This document shows positions 33,613 through 46,620 of a stretch of DNA of 64,000 nt, one piece after another (the first letter of the stretch is position 1; each line of letters starts with the position of its first letter). Source of the stretch: Chromohalobacter moromii (lineage in GTDB: Bacteria; Pseudomonadota; Gammaproteobacteria; Pseudomonadales; Halomonadaceae); assembly GCF_023091865.1 (NCBI RefSeq), contig NZ_JAHXDI010000003.1, positions 539,213 to 603,212 of the forward strand, in the 5' to 3' direction. The notes under the pieces were generated by a model. The model was not told where the DNA came from and did no database searches. It was given only the letters and a program-made list of their open reading frames with translations. Both the position numbers and the translations under genes were made by a program.

Positions 33613-34362
33613 ATGCGCACGCCGCTGATCGCGGGCAATTGGAAGATGAACGGCTCGCATGCACTGGTGGACGCGTTCGGCCGTGCCTTCGCCGACACCG
33701 CGCTTCCCGATTCGCTGGACGTTATCGTACTGCCGCCATTTCCTTATCTTGATGCGGCGCGCCGCGCGTTGGCCGACGTATCCGTGCAACTCGGTGCGCA
33801 GACGCTCAACCCGTCGCATGCCGGTGCACACACCGGCGAGGTCAGCGGGCGTATGCTCCAAGAGTTTGGTGTCGAGCATGTGCTCGTCGGCCATTCGGAG
33901 CGGCGTGCGCTTTATCGAGAAACCGATGATGACGTTTATGATCGCTTGTTGGCAGCATTGAGTGTCGGCATTCAGCCGATTTTATGCGTTGGCGAGACGC
34001 TCGAGGAGCGCGATGCAGGGCATACCTTTGATGTCGTGCTGCGCCAGGTTGGCCATGCGTTGGCCCCCCTCGAGCCCGAGCAACGCGCTCGGGTGACGAT
34101 CGCTTATGAGCCGGTATGGGCCATTGGCACGGGACGCACGGCGACACCTGAGCAAGCGCAAGACGTCATGGCCGCTATTCGCGAGTACCAGTCTGGTTTC
34201 GATCCCGACCTGGCTCAGGCAATGCGGTTGCTTTACGGCGGCAGCATGAGCGCGGCCAATGCGGCCGAACTGCTGGCTCAGCCGGATATCGACGGCGGCC
34301 TGGTGGGTGGTGCTTCGCTCAAGGTCGACGATTTTCTAGCCATTTGTCATTCAGCAAGGTAG
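33613..34362 (+). CDS. tpiA: Triosephosphate isomerase
   Basis: TpiA interconverts dihydroxyacetone phosphate and glyceraldehyde-3-phosphate. The 249-residue product carries Lys11 (GNWKMNG), the electrophile His94 (GHSERRA) and the catalytic base Glu166 ([11 protein letters not shown]). GGAGG lies 8 bases before the ATG at 33613; the frame is open further upstream but without similarity. The gene lies between glmM and secG as in Pseudomonas. Confidence 0.97.
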   Translation: MRTPLIAGNWKMNGSHALVDAFGRAFADTALPDSLDVIVLPPFPYLDAARRALADVSVQLGAQTLNPSHAGAHTGEVSGRMLQEFGVEHVLVGHSERRALYRETDDDVYDRLLAALSVGIQPILCVGETLEERDAGHTFDVVLRQVGHALAPLEPEQRARVTIAYEPVWAIGTGRTATPEQAQDVMAAIREYQSGFDPDLAQAMRLLYGGSMSAANAAELLAQPDIDGGLVGGASLKVDDFLAICHSAR

Positions 34363-34366
34363 CGCG

Positions 34367-34726
34367 ATGTATATTGGGGTGTTGTTGGTTCATGTGGCGA
34401 TCGCCATTGCCCTGGTGGTATTGGTGTTGCTGCAGCAGGGTAAGGGGGCCGACGCTGGCGCGTCCTTCGGGGGCGGCGCTTCGCAAACGGTCTTCGGGTC
34501 GCAAGGCAGTGGTAACTTCCTGGCTAAATTGACGGGTGTGTTGGCGGCGATTTTCTTCGTGACCTCGCTGGGCCTGGCATACTTCGTCTCACAGGCGGGG
34601 GATGCACCGCAGGAAGGTGTGCCCGACGCGCAAGTCGTCGAGCAACAAAATTCTTCTCCTTCTATTGACGAAGAGGAAGATAACGAGCAGAATGCAGCGC
34701 CAGTACTCGAGGACGGCGGCGAATAA
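34367..34726 (+). CDS. secG: Protein translocase subunit SecG
   Basis: SecG is the small accessory subunit of the SecYEG translocon and eases SecA-driven export. The 119-residue product has two membrane helices (about 5-20 and 52-74) separated by the conserved [24 protein letters not shown] loop region. An acidic Gln/Glu/Asp-rich cytoplasmic-type tail follows. It begins 4 bases after tpiA and is followed by two tRNA genes, a conserved layout. Confidence 0.95.
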   Translation: MYIGVLLVHVAIAIALVVLVLLQQGKGADAGASFGGGASQTVFGSQGSGNFLAKLTGVLAAIFFVTSLGLAYFVSQAGDAPQEGVPDAQVVEQQNSSPSIDEEEDNEQNAAPVLEDGGE

Positions 34727-34864
34727 ATGCAATGCCGTCATTGAGTTAGCTCATCAAGCAATGTGCGAAACCAGTCTGGCTAGCATACGATGAGCGGTTT
34801 AGCAGGCGAGACGATACAGACGAACAGTATCAAGCGTTTTGTGTCGAGTAGCCTGGCCCCTGTT

Positions 34865-34951
34865 GCCGAAGTGGTGGAATTGGTAGACACGCTATCTTGA
34901 GGGGGTAGTGACCTCATGGTCGTGCGGGTTCAAGTCCCGCCTTCGGCACCA
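34865..34951 (+). tRNA. leuU: tRNA-Leu(GAG)
   Basis: An 87-nt class II tRNA with acceptor stem GCCGAAG/CTTCGGC, D loop GGTAGACAC, anticodon GAG (34899-34901) in the loop TTGAGGG, a long variable arm, T arm GCGGGTTCAAGTCCCGC and an encoded CCA. It lies 138 bases after secG. Confidence 0.97.
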
Positions 34952-35016
34952 CATTGAGTCAATGTAAGCTGTTGACCCAATTAAAGATTGGCACGATATG
35001 ACGATGGTTTGACACC

Positions 35017-35045
35017 TTGACCTTTCAAGAGGTGGTCAGTATAAT
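35017..35045 (+). promoter_or_regulatory. Sigma-70 promoter of the initiator tRNA (rimP-nusA region)
   Basis: TTGACC (35017-35022), exactly 17 bases, TATAAT (35040-35045); the tRNA 5' end is 14 bases downstream. A very strong match. Confidence 0.87.
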
Positions 35046-35058
35046 CGTCAGCCATTGA

Positions 35059-35135
<77 letters not shown>

Positions 35136-35150
35136 AGTTTTTTACGAAAG

Positions 35151-35175
35151 GCCCCTTCCTATGAAGGGGCTTTTT
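35151..35175 (+). terminator. Terminator after the initiator tRNA
   Basis: An 8-bp stem GCCCCTTC/GAAGGGGC with a 4-base loop and T5, located between tRNA-fMet and rimP. Confidence 0.87.
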
Positions 35176-35271
35176 GTTATCACTTGCGACGATAACGCCA
35201 ATCAGCCACCTAGCTTTCCTCTTTACTCCTGGTCAGGTGCCTGATGCAACTGCTAGTGGGAGCCTCCGTCT

Positions 35272-35733
35272 GTGGCAAATAAGCACGCTGCATTGAATAC
35301 GCTCATTGAGCCGGTCGTGACGGCCATGGGCTTCGATCTCTGGGGGGTCGACTACCTTGCCCAGGGTAAGCATTCCCGTTTGGTGATCTATATCGAAAGC
35401 GCCGAGGGCGTGACCGTGGATGACTGCGCGTCAGTTAGCCGCCAAGTCAGTGGCGTGTTGGATGTAGAAGACCCCATTGCGGGAGAGTATCGCTTGGAGG
35501 TCTCATCGCCGGGAATGGATCGTCCCCTGTTTACGCTCGATCAGTTCGCGCGTTTCAAGGGCAGCCATGTCCAGGTGAAGTTGAGCGCCCCTTTCGAAGG
35601 GCGTCGCAAGTTTCAGGGACAACTGGCGGGTGTCGAGGGCGACGAGATTCTGCTGCAACTCGACGGACAAGAATATTGCTTTCCGGTCGAAAGCATCGAG
35701 CAGGCGCGGGTGGTGCCTCAGTTCGATAATTAA
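35272..35733 (+). CDS. rimP: Ribosome maturation factor RimP
   Basis: RimP helps mature the 30S subunit. The 153-residue product has the two-domain family pattern: [22 protein letters not shown], the [21 protein letters not shown] region, [14 protein letters not shown] and [13 protein letters not shown]. The start is GTG at 35272; no in-frame ATG fits. It heads the rimP-nusA-infB-rbfA-truB-rpsO-pnp run, though a terminator separates it from the tRNA promoter. Confidence 0.95.
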   Translation: MANKHAALNTLIEPVVTAMGFDLWGVDYLAQGKHSRLVIYIESAEGVTVDDCASVSRQVSGVLDVEDPIAGEYRLEVSSPGMDRPLFTLDQFARFKGSHVQVKLSAPFEGRRKFQGQLAGVEGDEILLQLDGQEYCFPVESIEQARVVPQFDN

Positions 35734-35759
35734 GGACAGCTTTTCTACGAGGCATAGGC

Positions 35760-37253
35760 ATGAGTAAAGAGATTCTGCTAGTCGTGGATGCGATCTCGAA
35801 CGAAAAGGGGGTGCCGCGAGAAGTGATCTTCGAGGCCGTGGAGTCGGCGCTGGCGAGTGCATCGCGCAAGCGTTTCGACGGCCAAGAAGTGAGCGCCCGC
35901 GTCAAGATCGACCGCGTGACTGGCGATTATGAAACCTTCCGTCGCTGGACCGTCGTCGACGACGACGCGTTCGAGAATCCGGATAGCGAGATTCCGCTCT
36001 CTGAAGCAGAGCGTCGCGACCCGCCGCTGGCTCTCGGGGATGTGGTCGAAGAGCAGGTCGAATCGGTGGCGTTCGGGCGCATCGCCGCCCAGACCGCCAA
36101 GCAGGTCATCGTGCAGAAAGTGCGCGAAGCCGAGCGGGCCGAGGTCGTGCGCCAATACGCCGAGCGTGAAGGCGAACTGGTGGCGGGTATCGTCAAAAAG
36201 ACTACGCGTGAAGGATTGGTGGTCGATCTGGGGGAGAGCGCCGAGGCTTTTCTACCGCGTAGTGAAATGATTCCCGGTGAACGTTACCGCATGAACGAGC
36301 GGGTACGTGCCCTGTTGTGGAAGGTCGATGCCGAGGCGCGTGGCTCGCAGTTGATTCTGACGCGTACGCGCCCTGAAATGATCGTCGAGCTCTTCAAGAT
36401 AGAAGTACCTGAAATTGCTGAGCAGTTGATCGAGATCAAAGGGGCGGCGCGCGATCCTGGCGCACGCGCCAAGATCGCGGTGAAGACCAACGACAAGCGT
36501 ATCGATCCGGTCGGTGCGTGTGTCGGCATGCGCGGTTCGCGTGTGCAAGCGGTGTCCAATGAGCTGGGTAACGAGCGCGTGGACATCATTACCTGGGACG
36601 ACAACCCGGCGCAATTGGTGATCAATGCGATGGCGCCCGCGGAAGTCGGTTCCATTCTTGTCGACGAAGACGCCCACTCCATGGATGTCGCCGTCGCCGA
36701 GGATAACCTGGCGCAGGCCATCGGCCGCAGCGGCCAGAACGTTCGCCTGGCTTCCGAGCTGACGGGCTGGACGCTCAACGTGATGACCGAGGAAGAGGCC
36801 GAAGGCAAGCGCGAGCAAGAAATCGACAGCCTGATCGAGTACTTCATCAATCACCTCGAAGTCGACGAGGAACTCGCTCGTCTGCTGGTCGATGAGGGCT
36901 TTACCTCGCTTGAGGAGCTGGCCTACGTGCCGCTCGAGGAATTGCTCGAAATCGAGGAATTGGATGAAGCACTGATCGAAACGCTGCGCGCTCGAGCCAA
37001 GGACGAGTTGCTGACGCTGGCCATTGCCTCAGAGGAGGCACTGGACGGTGCGCAGCCTGACGACGACCTCCTTGAAATGGAGGGCATGGAGCGTCACTTG
37101 GCATTCACGCTCGCCAGCCGAGGGATCGTCACTCGTGAGGATTTGGCCGAGCAGTCCATCGATGATCTCAAGGACATCGACAATGTGGACGAAGAGCGCG
37201 CTGCGGCGCTGATAATGACCGCTCGTGCGCCTTGGTTCGAGAGCGAACAGTAA
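35760..37253 (+). CDS. nusA: Transcription termination/antitermination factor NusA
   Basis: NusA binds RNA polymerase and controls pausing, termination and antitermination. The 497-residue product has the N-terminal polymerase-binding domain, an S1 domain (~135-200), and two KH domains with [14 protein letters not shown] and [13 protein letters not shown]. Two acidic helix-hairpin C-terminal repeats (~365-425 and ~440-490) follow, as in E. coli, where one binds the alpha subunit. infB starts 27 bases after the stop. Confidence 0.97.
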   Translation: MSKEILLVVDAISNEKGVPREVIFEAVESALASASRKRFDGQEVSARVKIDRVTGDYETFRRWTVVDDDAFENPDSEIPLSEAERRDPPLALGDVVEEQVESVAFGRIAAQTAKQVIVQKVREAERAEVVRQYAEREGELVAGIVKKTTREGLVVDLGESAEAFLPRSEMIPGERYRMNERVRALLWKVDAEARGSQLILTRTRPEMIVELFKIEVPEIAEQLIEIKGAARDPGARAKIAVKTNDKRIDPVGACVGMRGSRVQAVSNELGNERVDIITWDDNPAQLVINAMAPAEVGSILVDEDAHSMDVAVAEDNLAQAIGRSGQNVRLASELTGWTLNVMTEEEAEGKREQEIDSLIEYFINHLEVDEELARLLVDEGFTSLEELAYVPLEELLEIEELDEALIETLRARAKDELLTLAIASEEALDGAQPDDDLLEMEGMERHLAFTLASRGIVTREDLAEQSIDDLKDIDNVDEERAAALIMTARAPWFESEQ

Positions 37254-37280
37254 TCTGGTCACGGGCTCAGGAGGGTCGTA

Positions 37281-39836
<2,556 letters not shown>

Positions 39837-39892
39837 GGTATGGCGGACGACCTGTCGTCCGCCATCCGAATGGCGAATCGCGGGAGATAACG

Positions 39893-40291
39893 ATGCGCGA
39901 ATTCAAACGTACCGATCGTGTGGCCGATCAACTCCAGCAGGAGTTGGCCGTCCTCATCCAGCGTGAGATCAAGGATCCACGCCTGGGGATGGTCACCGTG
40001 AGTGCGGTGAAGGTCAGTCGCGATCTGGGCTATGCTGACATCTACATCACACTATTGGGTGAGAACGATGCCTCGCGCATCGATGAAAACCTCAAAGTGT
40101 TACGTCATGCGCGAGGGTTCTTGCGCAGTCAGATCGCCAATCGTGTCAAGCTCCGGCATGTGCCGGAACTGCGCTTTCATTACGATGAAAGCGTTGTGCG
40201 CGGTCAGCGTCTGTCATCCTTGATCGACGAGGCGGTGGCCGACGACCGTCGCCGTCACGACGATGACGATGCCGAAGACGAGGTTCGTTGA
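39893..40291 (+). CDS. rbfA: Ribosome-binding factor A
   Basis: RbfA is a KH-fold 30S maturation and cold-shock factor acting near the 5' end of 16S rRNA. The 132-residue product shows RVADQLQQELAVLIQREIKDPRLG, VSRDLGYADIYITLL and LRSQIANRVKLRHVPELRFHYDES, then an acidic tail. GGGAGA lies before the ATG. Its TGA overlaps the truB ATG by one base (TGATG), so reinitiation is likely. Confidence 0.96.
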   Translation: MREFKRTDRVADQLQQELAVLIQREIKDPRLGMVTVSAVKVSRDLGYADIYITLLGENDASRIDENLKVLRHARGFLRSQIANRVKLRHVPELRFHYDESVVRGQRLSSLIDEAVADDRRRHDDDDAEDEVR

Positions 40292-41214
40292 TGGCGAGAC
40301 GTCGTCGTGGCATACCGGTCGATGGCGTGCTACTGCTCGATAAGGCGCAGGGCATCTCGTCTAACCATGCCTTGCAACAGGTGCGCCGTTTGTACGAGGC
40401 GCAAAAGGCTGGCCATACCGGTACGCTGGACCCAATGGCGACGGGCTTGCTGCCAATCTGCTTTGGTGAGGCGACCAAGTTTTCAGCCTATTTGCTGGAT
40501 GCCGATAAGACGTACCGCACGCGTGTCAGGTTAGGTGAGATCACCGATACCGGTGACGCAGAAGGTACCTTAGTCGAGCGTCATTCGGTGCCGGTTCTCA
40601 ACGAGCACGATATCGAGGCCGTGCTGTCACGGTTTCGCGGTGACATCGAGCAAGTGCCTCCGATGTACTCGGCACTCAAGCACCAAGGGCGCCCTCTCTA
40701 CGAGCTGGCGCGCGAAGGCAAGCAGGTCGAGCGTGCGGCGCGCTGCGTGACGGTTTATGATATGCGCCTGCTGTCGTGTGAGACTGAAGGCTTCGAGCTC
40801 GAGGTGCGCTGCAGCAAGGGCACTTACATCCGTACGCTGGCCGAGGATATCGGTCGGGCGCTAGGCTGTGGCGCGCACATTACGTCCCTGCGTCGGCTAC
40901 GTAGCGGACCGTTCGACGCCGATGCCATGCAGGGCTTCGAGGTGCTCGAGCAATTGAGCGGAGCCTCGCGTCAGGCGAGGCTGTTGCCTGTCGATGCGAT
41001 GTTGCCCCATGTGCCATCGCTTGAGGTGGCAGCGATCGAGTCGCGGCGGCTCCTGCATGGGCAGCGGGCGCGGGTTGAGACCGGGGCGTTGGCTCCAGAC
41101 GAGACGGCGCGTCTATATCACGACGGTGTTTTCCTTGGGCTCGTGAGCGTTACGACACCTGGGGAAGTCATGCCGCGACGCTTACGGAATACCGCCTCGC
41201 CCGTTCGCGAGTGA
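40291..41214 (+). CDS. truB: tRNA pseudouridine-55 synthase
   Basis: TruB makes pseudouridine 55 in the T loop of tRNAs. The 307-residue product has GVLLLDKAQGISSNHALQQ, the catalytic Asp47 in GHTGTLDPMATG, FSAYLLDADKTYR, and CSKGTYIRTLAEDIG, plus a C-terminal PUA-like domain. I use the ATG at 40291, which overlaps the rbfA stop; a TTG codon directly before it is less likely. Confidence 0.96.
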   Translation: MARRRRGIPVDGVLLLDKAQGISSNHALQQVRRLYEAQKAGHTGTLDPMATGLLPICFGEATKFSAYLLDADKTYRTRVRLGEITDTGDAEGTLVERHSVPVLNEHDIEAVLSRFRGDIEQVPPMYSALKHQGRPLYELAREGKQVERAARCVTVYDMRLLSCETEGFELEVRCSKGTYIRTLAEDIGRALGCGAHITSLRRLRSGPFDADAMQGFEVLEQLSGASRQARLLPVDAMLPHVPSLEVAAIESRRLLHGQRARVETGALAPDETARLYHDGVFLGLVSVTTPGEVMPRRLRNTASPVRE

Positions 41215-41387
41215 GGCGTGATACTCGGCGCGTGCCATGTGCGCCGGGGCACATCGGATACTCTCGGTGTGCATGAAGGCCAAGCCTTTTACATGGCGCC
41301 CGTATTTCGCGGGCAGTACCTGGAGACTGCAAATATGCGTGGTCTCCGACATTCATTGCTCAGGCATATTGTTTACTGGAGAGAGAA

Positions 41388-41657
41388 ATGGCACTGACCG
41401 CTGAACAGAAAGCCGCCATCGTTGACGAATACGGTCGTGGCGAAAGCGATACCGGTTCCCCTGAAGTACAGGTGGCCCTGCTATCCGCCAACATTGATGG
41501 CCTGCAGGATCACTTCAAGAGCAACAAGCAGGATCACCACTCTCGTCGTGGCCTGATTCGCATGGTCAACCAGCGTCGCAAGCTGCTGGATTACCTGAAG
41601 CGTAAGGATCTCGGGCGTTATCAGTCATTGATCCAGCGTCTCGGCCTGCGCCGCTAA
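41388..41657 (+). CDS. rpsO: 30S ribosomal protein S15
   Basis: S15 binds the central domain of 16S rRNA early in 30S assembly. The 89-residue product is complete, with the family signature [31 protein letters not shown] precedes the ATG. The 173-base truB-rpsO gap probably holds its own promoter; I could not identify boxes firmly. A terminator follows 107 bases after the stop. Confidence 0.97.
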   Translation: MALTAEQKAAIVDEYGRGESDTGSPEVQVALLSANIDGLQDHFKSNKQDHHSRRGLIRMVNQRRKLLDYLKRKDLGRYQSLIQRLGLRR

Positions 41658-41764
41658 GGAAAGCCTCATTCGCGACAGAGTAGGTGTGGAGGCCATGAAG
41701 GTATTACACCTGCATACCAAGGTCGCGAAGATCTTTCACGCTAGCGCCGACGCATGGTTGTTTG

Positions 41765-41797
41765 AAACGGGCAGTCCTCCGGGACTGCCCGTTTTTT
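41765..41797 (+). terminator. Terminator between rpsO and pnp
   Basis: A 13-bp perfect stem AAACGGGCAGTCC/GGACTGCCCGTTT with a TCCG loop and a T6 run. Confidence 0.92.
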
Positions 41798-41908
41798 GTT
41801 TCGTCGGTCCCGCGTGTCGTAATGAGTAGCCCCGTGGCGCGTGAACTCCTAAAATGGTCGCCGAGTCGAGACGACCCATACATGAGATGAAAAGTTAAGG
41901 ACATTGCC

Positions 41909-44038
41909 GTGAACCCGGTCAAAAAAACGTTTCAATACGGTCGCAGTACCGTCACCCTGGAAACGGGCCGCATTGCCCGCCAGGCCACCGGTGCCGTGAT
42001 GGTGACCATGGACGATACTGTGGTGCTGTGCACCGTGGTGGCCAAGAAAGACGTCAACCCCGCGCAACCTTTCTTCCCGCTTTCTGTCCATTATCAGGAA
42101 AAAACCTACGCCGTGGGCAAGATTCCCGGTGGCTTCTTCAAGCGTGAAGGCCGCCCTACCGAGAAGGAAACCCTCACCTCGCGTTTGATCGATCGTCCGA
42201 TCCGCCCGCTGTTCCCCAACGGGTTCATGAACGAGGTGCAGGTCGTGTGCACGGTGCTCTCCACTGATCGCAATCATGATCCGGACATCGCGGCGATGCT
42301 AGGCACGTCTGCGGCGCTGGCCATCTCCGGGGTCCCCTTCAATGGTCCGATTGCTGCCGCGCGCGTTGGCTTCACCGAAGACAATGGCTATTTCCTCAAC
42401 CCGACGGTGGAAGAGCTTGGCAGCTCCGAGTTGAACATGGTCGTGGCCGGCACCGGGAAGGCCGTGCTAATGGTCGAGTCCGAGGCCAACGAACTGCTCG
42501 AGGATGAAATGCTCGGCGCGGTGCTTTTCGGTCATCAGGAAATGCAGACCGCGATCGCCGCTATCGACGAGTTGACCGCCGAAGCGGGCAAGCCGCGTTG
42601 GGAATGGCAACCCGCCACCGAAAATGCGACTCTCAAGGAGGCCCTGGCGGCCGGTTTCGAGGCCAAGATCGGCGAGGCCTATCGCATTACCGACAAGATG
42701 GAGCGTCAGGATGCCTTGTCCGCTTTGAAGGATGAGGCGGTCGCGCAACTGGCCGGTGAAGAGCAAGGCCAGTTCGATGCTGACGAGGTCAAGAGCGGCT
42801 TTGCTGGCCTCGAGAAACGGGTGGTACGTTCCCGAGTGATCAAAGGGGAGCCGCGCATCGATGGCCGCGATCACAAGACCGTGCGTCCGCTGGCGATCGA
42901 GGTTGGCAATCTACCCAAGACACATGGTTCGGCGGTCTTCACGCGAGGCGAGACCCAGGCGGTTGTGGTCGCGACCCTGGGGACGCTGCGGGATGCGCAG
43001 CTGGTCGAGTCGCTGGAAGGCGAGCGCAAGGACCGCTTCCTATTGCACTATAACTTCCCTCCTTACAGCGTGGGCGAAGCCGGTTTCATGGGCGGACCCA
43101 AGCGCCGCGAGATCGGTCACGGTCGCCTCGCGCGGCGTGGTGTTCAGGCGGTGCTCCCCAACGAGGAAGATTTCCCCTACACCATTCGCGTAGTGTCTGA
43201 AATCACTGAGTCCAACGGCTCTAGCTCCATGGCCTCGGTATGCGGTTCTTCGCTCGCATTGATGGATGCCGGCGTCCCTCTCAAGGCCCCGGTGGCGGGT
43301 ATTGCCATGGGCCTGGTCAAGGATGACGACGGCTTTGCGGTGTTGACCGACATCCTCGGTGACGAAGACCACCTTGGCGATATGGACTTCAAGGTGGCGG
43401 GTTCTACCACCGGCGTGACGGCCCTGCAGATGGATATCAAGATCGAGGGCATCAACGAAGAGATCATGGAGACCGCGCTGCAGCAAGCGCACGAGGCGCG
43501 CCTGCATATTCTCGAACAGATGAGCACTGTCATCGGCCAGAGCCGTAGCGAAGTGTCCGACAACGCACCGTCGATGGCCACGATCCAGATCGCTCCCGAC
43601 AAGATTCGTGATGTAATCGGCAAGGGCGGCGCGACTATTCGCAAAATTTGCGATGATACAGGCGCGTCGATCGATCTCGATGACGACGGTACCGTGCGCA
43701 TTTACGCCGAGGACAAGACGGCTGCCAAGGCGGCGATCGACACCGTGCTGGCGATTACCGCCGAACCGGAAATCGGCAAGCTCTACCGCGGCACCGTGGC
43801 GCGTATCACCGACTTCGGTGCCTTCGTCACCTTCATGCCGGGTACCGATGGTCTGGTGCACATTTCCCAGATCGTGCCCGAGCGCGTCAACGACGTGCGT
43901 GACTATCTGAGCGAAGGCCAGGAAGTCACCGTCAAGGTACTCGATATCGATAACCGCAACCGCGTGAAGCTTTCCATCAAGGAAATCACCGCGGAAGAAA
44001 AAGCGGCTTTCGAGGCAGCGTCGGCTGAGACTGAATAA
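41909..44038 (+). CDS. pnp: Polyribonucleotide nucleotidyltransferase (PNPase)
   Basis: PNPase degrades RNA 3'-5' by phosphorolysis and is part of the degradosome in E. coli. The 709-residue product has two RNase PH domains (first ~10-230, second ~310-540, with [18 protein letters not shown]), an alpha-helical linker, a KH domain ([20 protein letters not shown]) and an S1 domain ([20 protein letters not shown]). The start is GTG at 41909, with TAAGGA upstream. Confidence 0.97.
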   Translation: MNPVKKTFQYGRSTVTLETGRIARQATGAVMVTMDDTVVLCTVVAKKDVNPAQPFFPLSVHYQEKTYAVGKIPGGFFKREGRPTEKETLTSRLIDRPIRPLFPNGFMNEVQVVCTVLSTDRNHDPDIAAMLGTSAALAISGVPFNGPIAAARVGFTEDNGYFLNPTVEELGSSELNMVVAGTGKAVLMVESEANELLEDEMLGAVLFGHQEMQTAIAAIDELTAEAGKPRWEWQPATENATLKEALAAGFEAKIGEAYRITDKMERQDALSALKDEAVAQLAGEEQGQFDADEVKSGFAGLEKRVVRSRVIKGEPRIDGRDHKTVRPLAIEVGNLPKTHGSAVFTRGETQAVVVATLGTLRDAQLVESLEGERKDRFLLHYNFPPYSVGEAGFMGGPKRREIGHGRLARRGVQAVLPNEEDFPYTIRVVSEITESNGSSSMASVCGSSLALMDAGVPLKAPVAGIAMGLVKDDDGFAVLTDILGDEDHLGDMDFKVAGSTTGVTALQMDIKIEGINEEIMETALQQAHEARLHILEQMSTVIGQSRSEVSDNAPSMATIQIAPDKIRDVIGKGGATIRKICDDTGASIDLDDDGTVRIYAEDKTAAKAAIDTVLAITAEPEIGKLYRGTVARITDFGAFVTFMPGTDGLVHISQIVPERVNDVRDYLSEGQEVTVKVLDIDNRNRVKLSIKEITAEEKAAFEAASAETE

Positions 44039-44062
44039 ACGGCCCGCCTCACGCGGTTAATG

Positions 44063-44096
44063 AAACCCCGTACATCTTGGTGTGCGGGGTTTTTTG
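44063..44096. terminator. Terminator after pnp
   Basis: A 12-bp stem AAACCCCGTACA/TGTGCGGGGTTT (one T-G pair), 6-base loop, then T-run. It also lies just beyond the stop of the convergent acyltransferase. Confidence 0.9.
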
Positions 44097-44109
44097 CGTC
44101 AGCGACGCC

Positions 44110-45147
44110 TCAAACTGAGTAGGCGTTTGCGGCAGGAGGCGAGCGGCGCTTGGGCATCCACTGGCGCAAGCGGCGTGCAAGTCGCTTTTCGACGAACTCG
44201 AAACTGGCCCACGACAAAACGGCGATGAGTGGCAAGCAGATGGCCAGGGTCGCGTAGGGCGGGAGGCCGGCATGTTCGCGCAGCGTGTATTGCGCCGTCC
44301 ACAGCACGATGACATGCAACAGGTAGGTCGAGTAGGACCAGTCGCCCAATGCCTTGATCACTCGGTTGCCGGCGAACAGCGGCTCCATGGCGATGAACGC
44401 ACAAAGCAGCACCGTGCTGGGCAATCCCCAGGCCAGGAAGCGCGTCATGCCTTGAGGGTCATCGAACTGCATGAGCAGTGTGAATGCTACCAAGGCGATA
44501 CCGGCCGGGAGCCAGCGCCCCTGAGGTAGCCAGCCGCGTCGATAGACGATGCCGACCCCCAACCCGAGCAAGAAATTGTAGATGATCGGGTCATGGTAGA
44601 AGTCGCTCATTAGGGGACGCTCCGCAAGCCAGGCGCTGATCGCGATCAGCACAAGGGCGAGCAACCAAAGGCGCAGGTATTTGTTGACTAGCAAGGATGC
44701 CGCAAACACCAGGTAGAACAGCATTTCGAAATTGAGCGTCCATCCCACAGGTAATGTTGGATAGTACCCATAGCCGGCAGGATTCTCGGTGGGTAGGAAG
44801 AACAGCGACATCACCAGGCTTTTGAGACTCAGGCCATAATCCGGCATCACATCCTGCGAAAGATAGACGATACCCGCCGTGATGGCGGTATAAAGCCAGT
44901 AGGCGGGGACGATGCGTGCTGCCCGCTGCAGGAGAAACTCCCCGCTGGAAGGTGCGCGGCGTGCAGTGGCGGCATAGATGACGAAGCCACTGATGATAAA
45001 AAAGATATCCACACCCATTTGGCCTCGAGTGGCAAGAAGATGCTCGAAGGCATTGTTGCTATCGAAAGCGAAAAAGACCTGCACGAAATGGTGGAAGACG
45101 ACCACCCATGCTGCAAACGCACGTAATGCCTGCACCGAAATCAACAT
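44110..45147 (-). CDS. Acyltransferase 3 family integral membrane protein
   Basis: A 345-residue membrane protein with about ten hydrophobic segments, of the acyltransferase 3 (OafA/NodX-like) family. These proteins transfer acetyl or other acyl groups to surface sugars. Family blocks seen are SVQALRAFAAWVVVFHHF with the conserved His-His, GVDIFFIISGFVIYAAT, FLLQRAARIVPAYWLYT, and STYLLHVIVLW near the C-terminus. The frame opens at a TTG at 45174, but the ATG at 45147 begins the conserved part. No polysaccharide genes are adjacent, so the substrate is unknown. Confidence 0.87.
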   Translation of the reverse strand: MLISVQALRAFAAWVVVFHHFVQVFFAFDSNNAFEHLLATRGQMGVDIFFIISGFVIYAATARRAPSSGEFLLQRAARIVPAYWLYTAITAGIVYLSQDVMPDYGLSLKSLVMSLFFLPTENPAGYGYYPTLPVGWTLNFEMLFYLVFAASLLVNKYLRLWLLALVLIAISAWLAERPLMSDFYHDPIIYNFLLGLGVGIVYRRGWLPQGRWLPAGIALVAFTLLMQFDDPQGMTRFLAWGLPSTVLLCAFIAMEPLFAGNRVIKALGDWSYSTYLLHVIVLWTAQYTLREHAGLPPYATLAICLPLIAVLSWASFEFVEKRLARRLRQWMPKRRSPPAANAYSV

Positions 45148-45280
45148 GCCGATGACATTTCCTGTTGAAGCCAAAACGAATACGACGCCGCTTGGGCGTC
45201 GTAAAAGGTTGGGCAGGCAGGAGAATCACAAAGTTCAGCGGTTTGACGTAGCGTTACACAACAGCGTTTCTTTTAACACT

Positions 45281-46462
45281 TCACGGACGTTCGATGGCTA
45301 GCGCCACGCCTTGTCCTCCGCCGATGCACAGCGTCGCCAGCCCTTTTTGGGCGTCGCGGGCGATCATCTCATGTAGCAGCGTCACCAAGATGCGGCAGCC
45401 GGAGGCACCGATAGGATGCCCCAGCGCGATGGCGCCGCCATTGACATTGATCTTGGCTGGGTCCCAGCCGAGCTCCTTGTTGACGGCGAGTGCCTGGGCG
45501 GCGAATGCCTCGTTGGCCTCGATCAGGTCCAGCTCGTCGAGTGACCAGCCCGCGCGTTCCAGGCAACGCCGCGTGGCGGGGGCAGGGCCGATGCCCATGA
45601 TCGCGGGATCGACCCCGGCGTTGGCGTAGGCCTTGATCACCGCGAGAGGCTCCAGCCCCAGGGCTTTCGCTTTCTTTGCCGAGCAGAGCATGGTCACGGC
45701 GGCGCCGTCGTTGAGCGAGGAGGCATTGCCGGCGGTGACGGAACCATCGCGCTTGAAAGCTGGGCGCATGCCGGCGAGCTGTTCGGCGGTCACGCCTGCG
45801 CGAGGTCCTTCGTCGGTGGTGACGTGGAGTGGGTCGCCCTTACGCTGGGGAATCGTCACCGGCACGATCTGGCTGGCGAAACGGCCTTCCTCGATGGCCG
45901 AGGCCGCCTTTTGTTGGGAGGCGGCGGCAAAGGCGTCCATTTCTTCCCGTGTAATGGTGTACTTTTCGGCGAGATTCTCGGCGGTGATCCCCATGTGAAT
46001 ATCGTTGAAAGCATCCCACAAGCCATCGCGGATCATTGTGTCCACCGCCGCCCAGTCCCCCATGCGTTGACCGGTGCGTGAGTGTGGGAGGACGTGCGGG
46101 GACAGCGACATGTTTTCTTGTCCACCGGCAATGATTAACTCGGCGTCGCCACAGCGGATGGCTTGCGTGGCCAAGTGTAGGGCCTTGAGCCCCGAGCCGC
46201 AGACCTTGTTGATGGTCATCGCCGGTACGGCGGAGGGCAGCCCGGCGTTGATTGCCGCTTGGCGGGCCGGGTTCTGACCGCAACCGGCGGCCAGTACCTG
46301 GCCTAGAAGAACCTCGTCGACTTGTTCGGGCGCCACGCCGGTATGCGCGAGCAAGTCTGCGATGACCGTGGCGCCGAGTTGGGTTGCGGGGAGGCTGGCG
46401 AGGGCGCCGCCGAAGCTGCCGATGGCGGTACGCCGTGCTGCTACGATCACCACGTCTTCCAT
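45281..46462 (-). CDS. Acetyl-CoA acetyltransferase (thiolase)
   Basis: A 393-residue thiolase II that should condense or cleave acetoacetyl-CoA/acetyl-CoA. The catalytic cysteine is in [14 protein letters not shown] (about residue 89), the second His in [17 protein letters not shown] and the second Cys in [12 protein letters not shown]. The N-terminus [15 protein letters not shown] is typical of AtoB/PhaA. It could serve polyhydroxybutyrate synthesis or acetoacetate use; no phaB, phaC or CoA-transferase is nearby to decide. A good AGGAG-type site (GGAGATTCTC) precedes the ATG. Confidence 0.93.
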   Translation of the reverse strand: MEDVVIVAARRTAIGSFGGALASLPATQLGATVIADLLAHTGVAPEQVDEVLLGQVLAAGCGQNPARQAAINAGLPSAVPAMTINKVCGSGLKALHLATQAIRCGDAELIIAGGQENMSLSPHVLPHSRTGQRMGDWAAVDTMIRDGLWDAFNDIHMGITAENLAEKYTITREEMDAFAAASQQKAASAIEEGRFASQIVPVTIPQRKGDPLHVTTDEGPRAGVTAEQLAGMRPAFKRDGSVTAGNASSLNDGAAVTMLCSAKKAKALGLEPLAVIKAYANAGVDPAIMGIGPAPATRRCLERAGWSLDELDLIEANEAFAAQALAVNKELGWDPAKINVNGGAIALGHPIGASGCRILVTLLHEMIARDAQKGLATLCIGGGQGVALAIERP

Positions 46463-46620
46463 GAGAATCTCCTGTCAGCCTAGAGGGGCGATACACTCAG
46501 AATAGGCGAGTCCGGTGCTGCGCGACAATCGGGTAATAGGTGTAGACCGCTGGTATGAGAGGGCTACTGGCCCGAGATGGTGTACATCGTGTGGACCTCG
46601 TCGTGGTCTCGTCCCGGTAC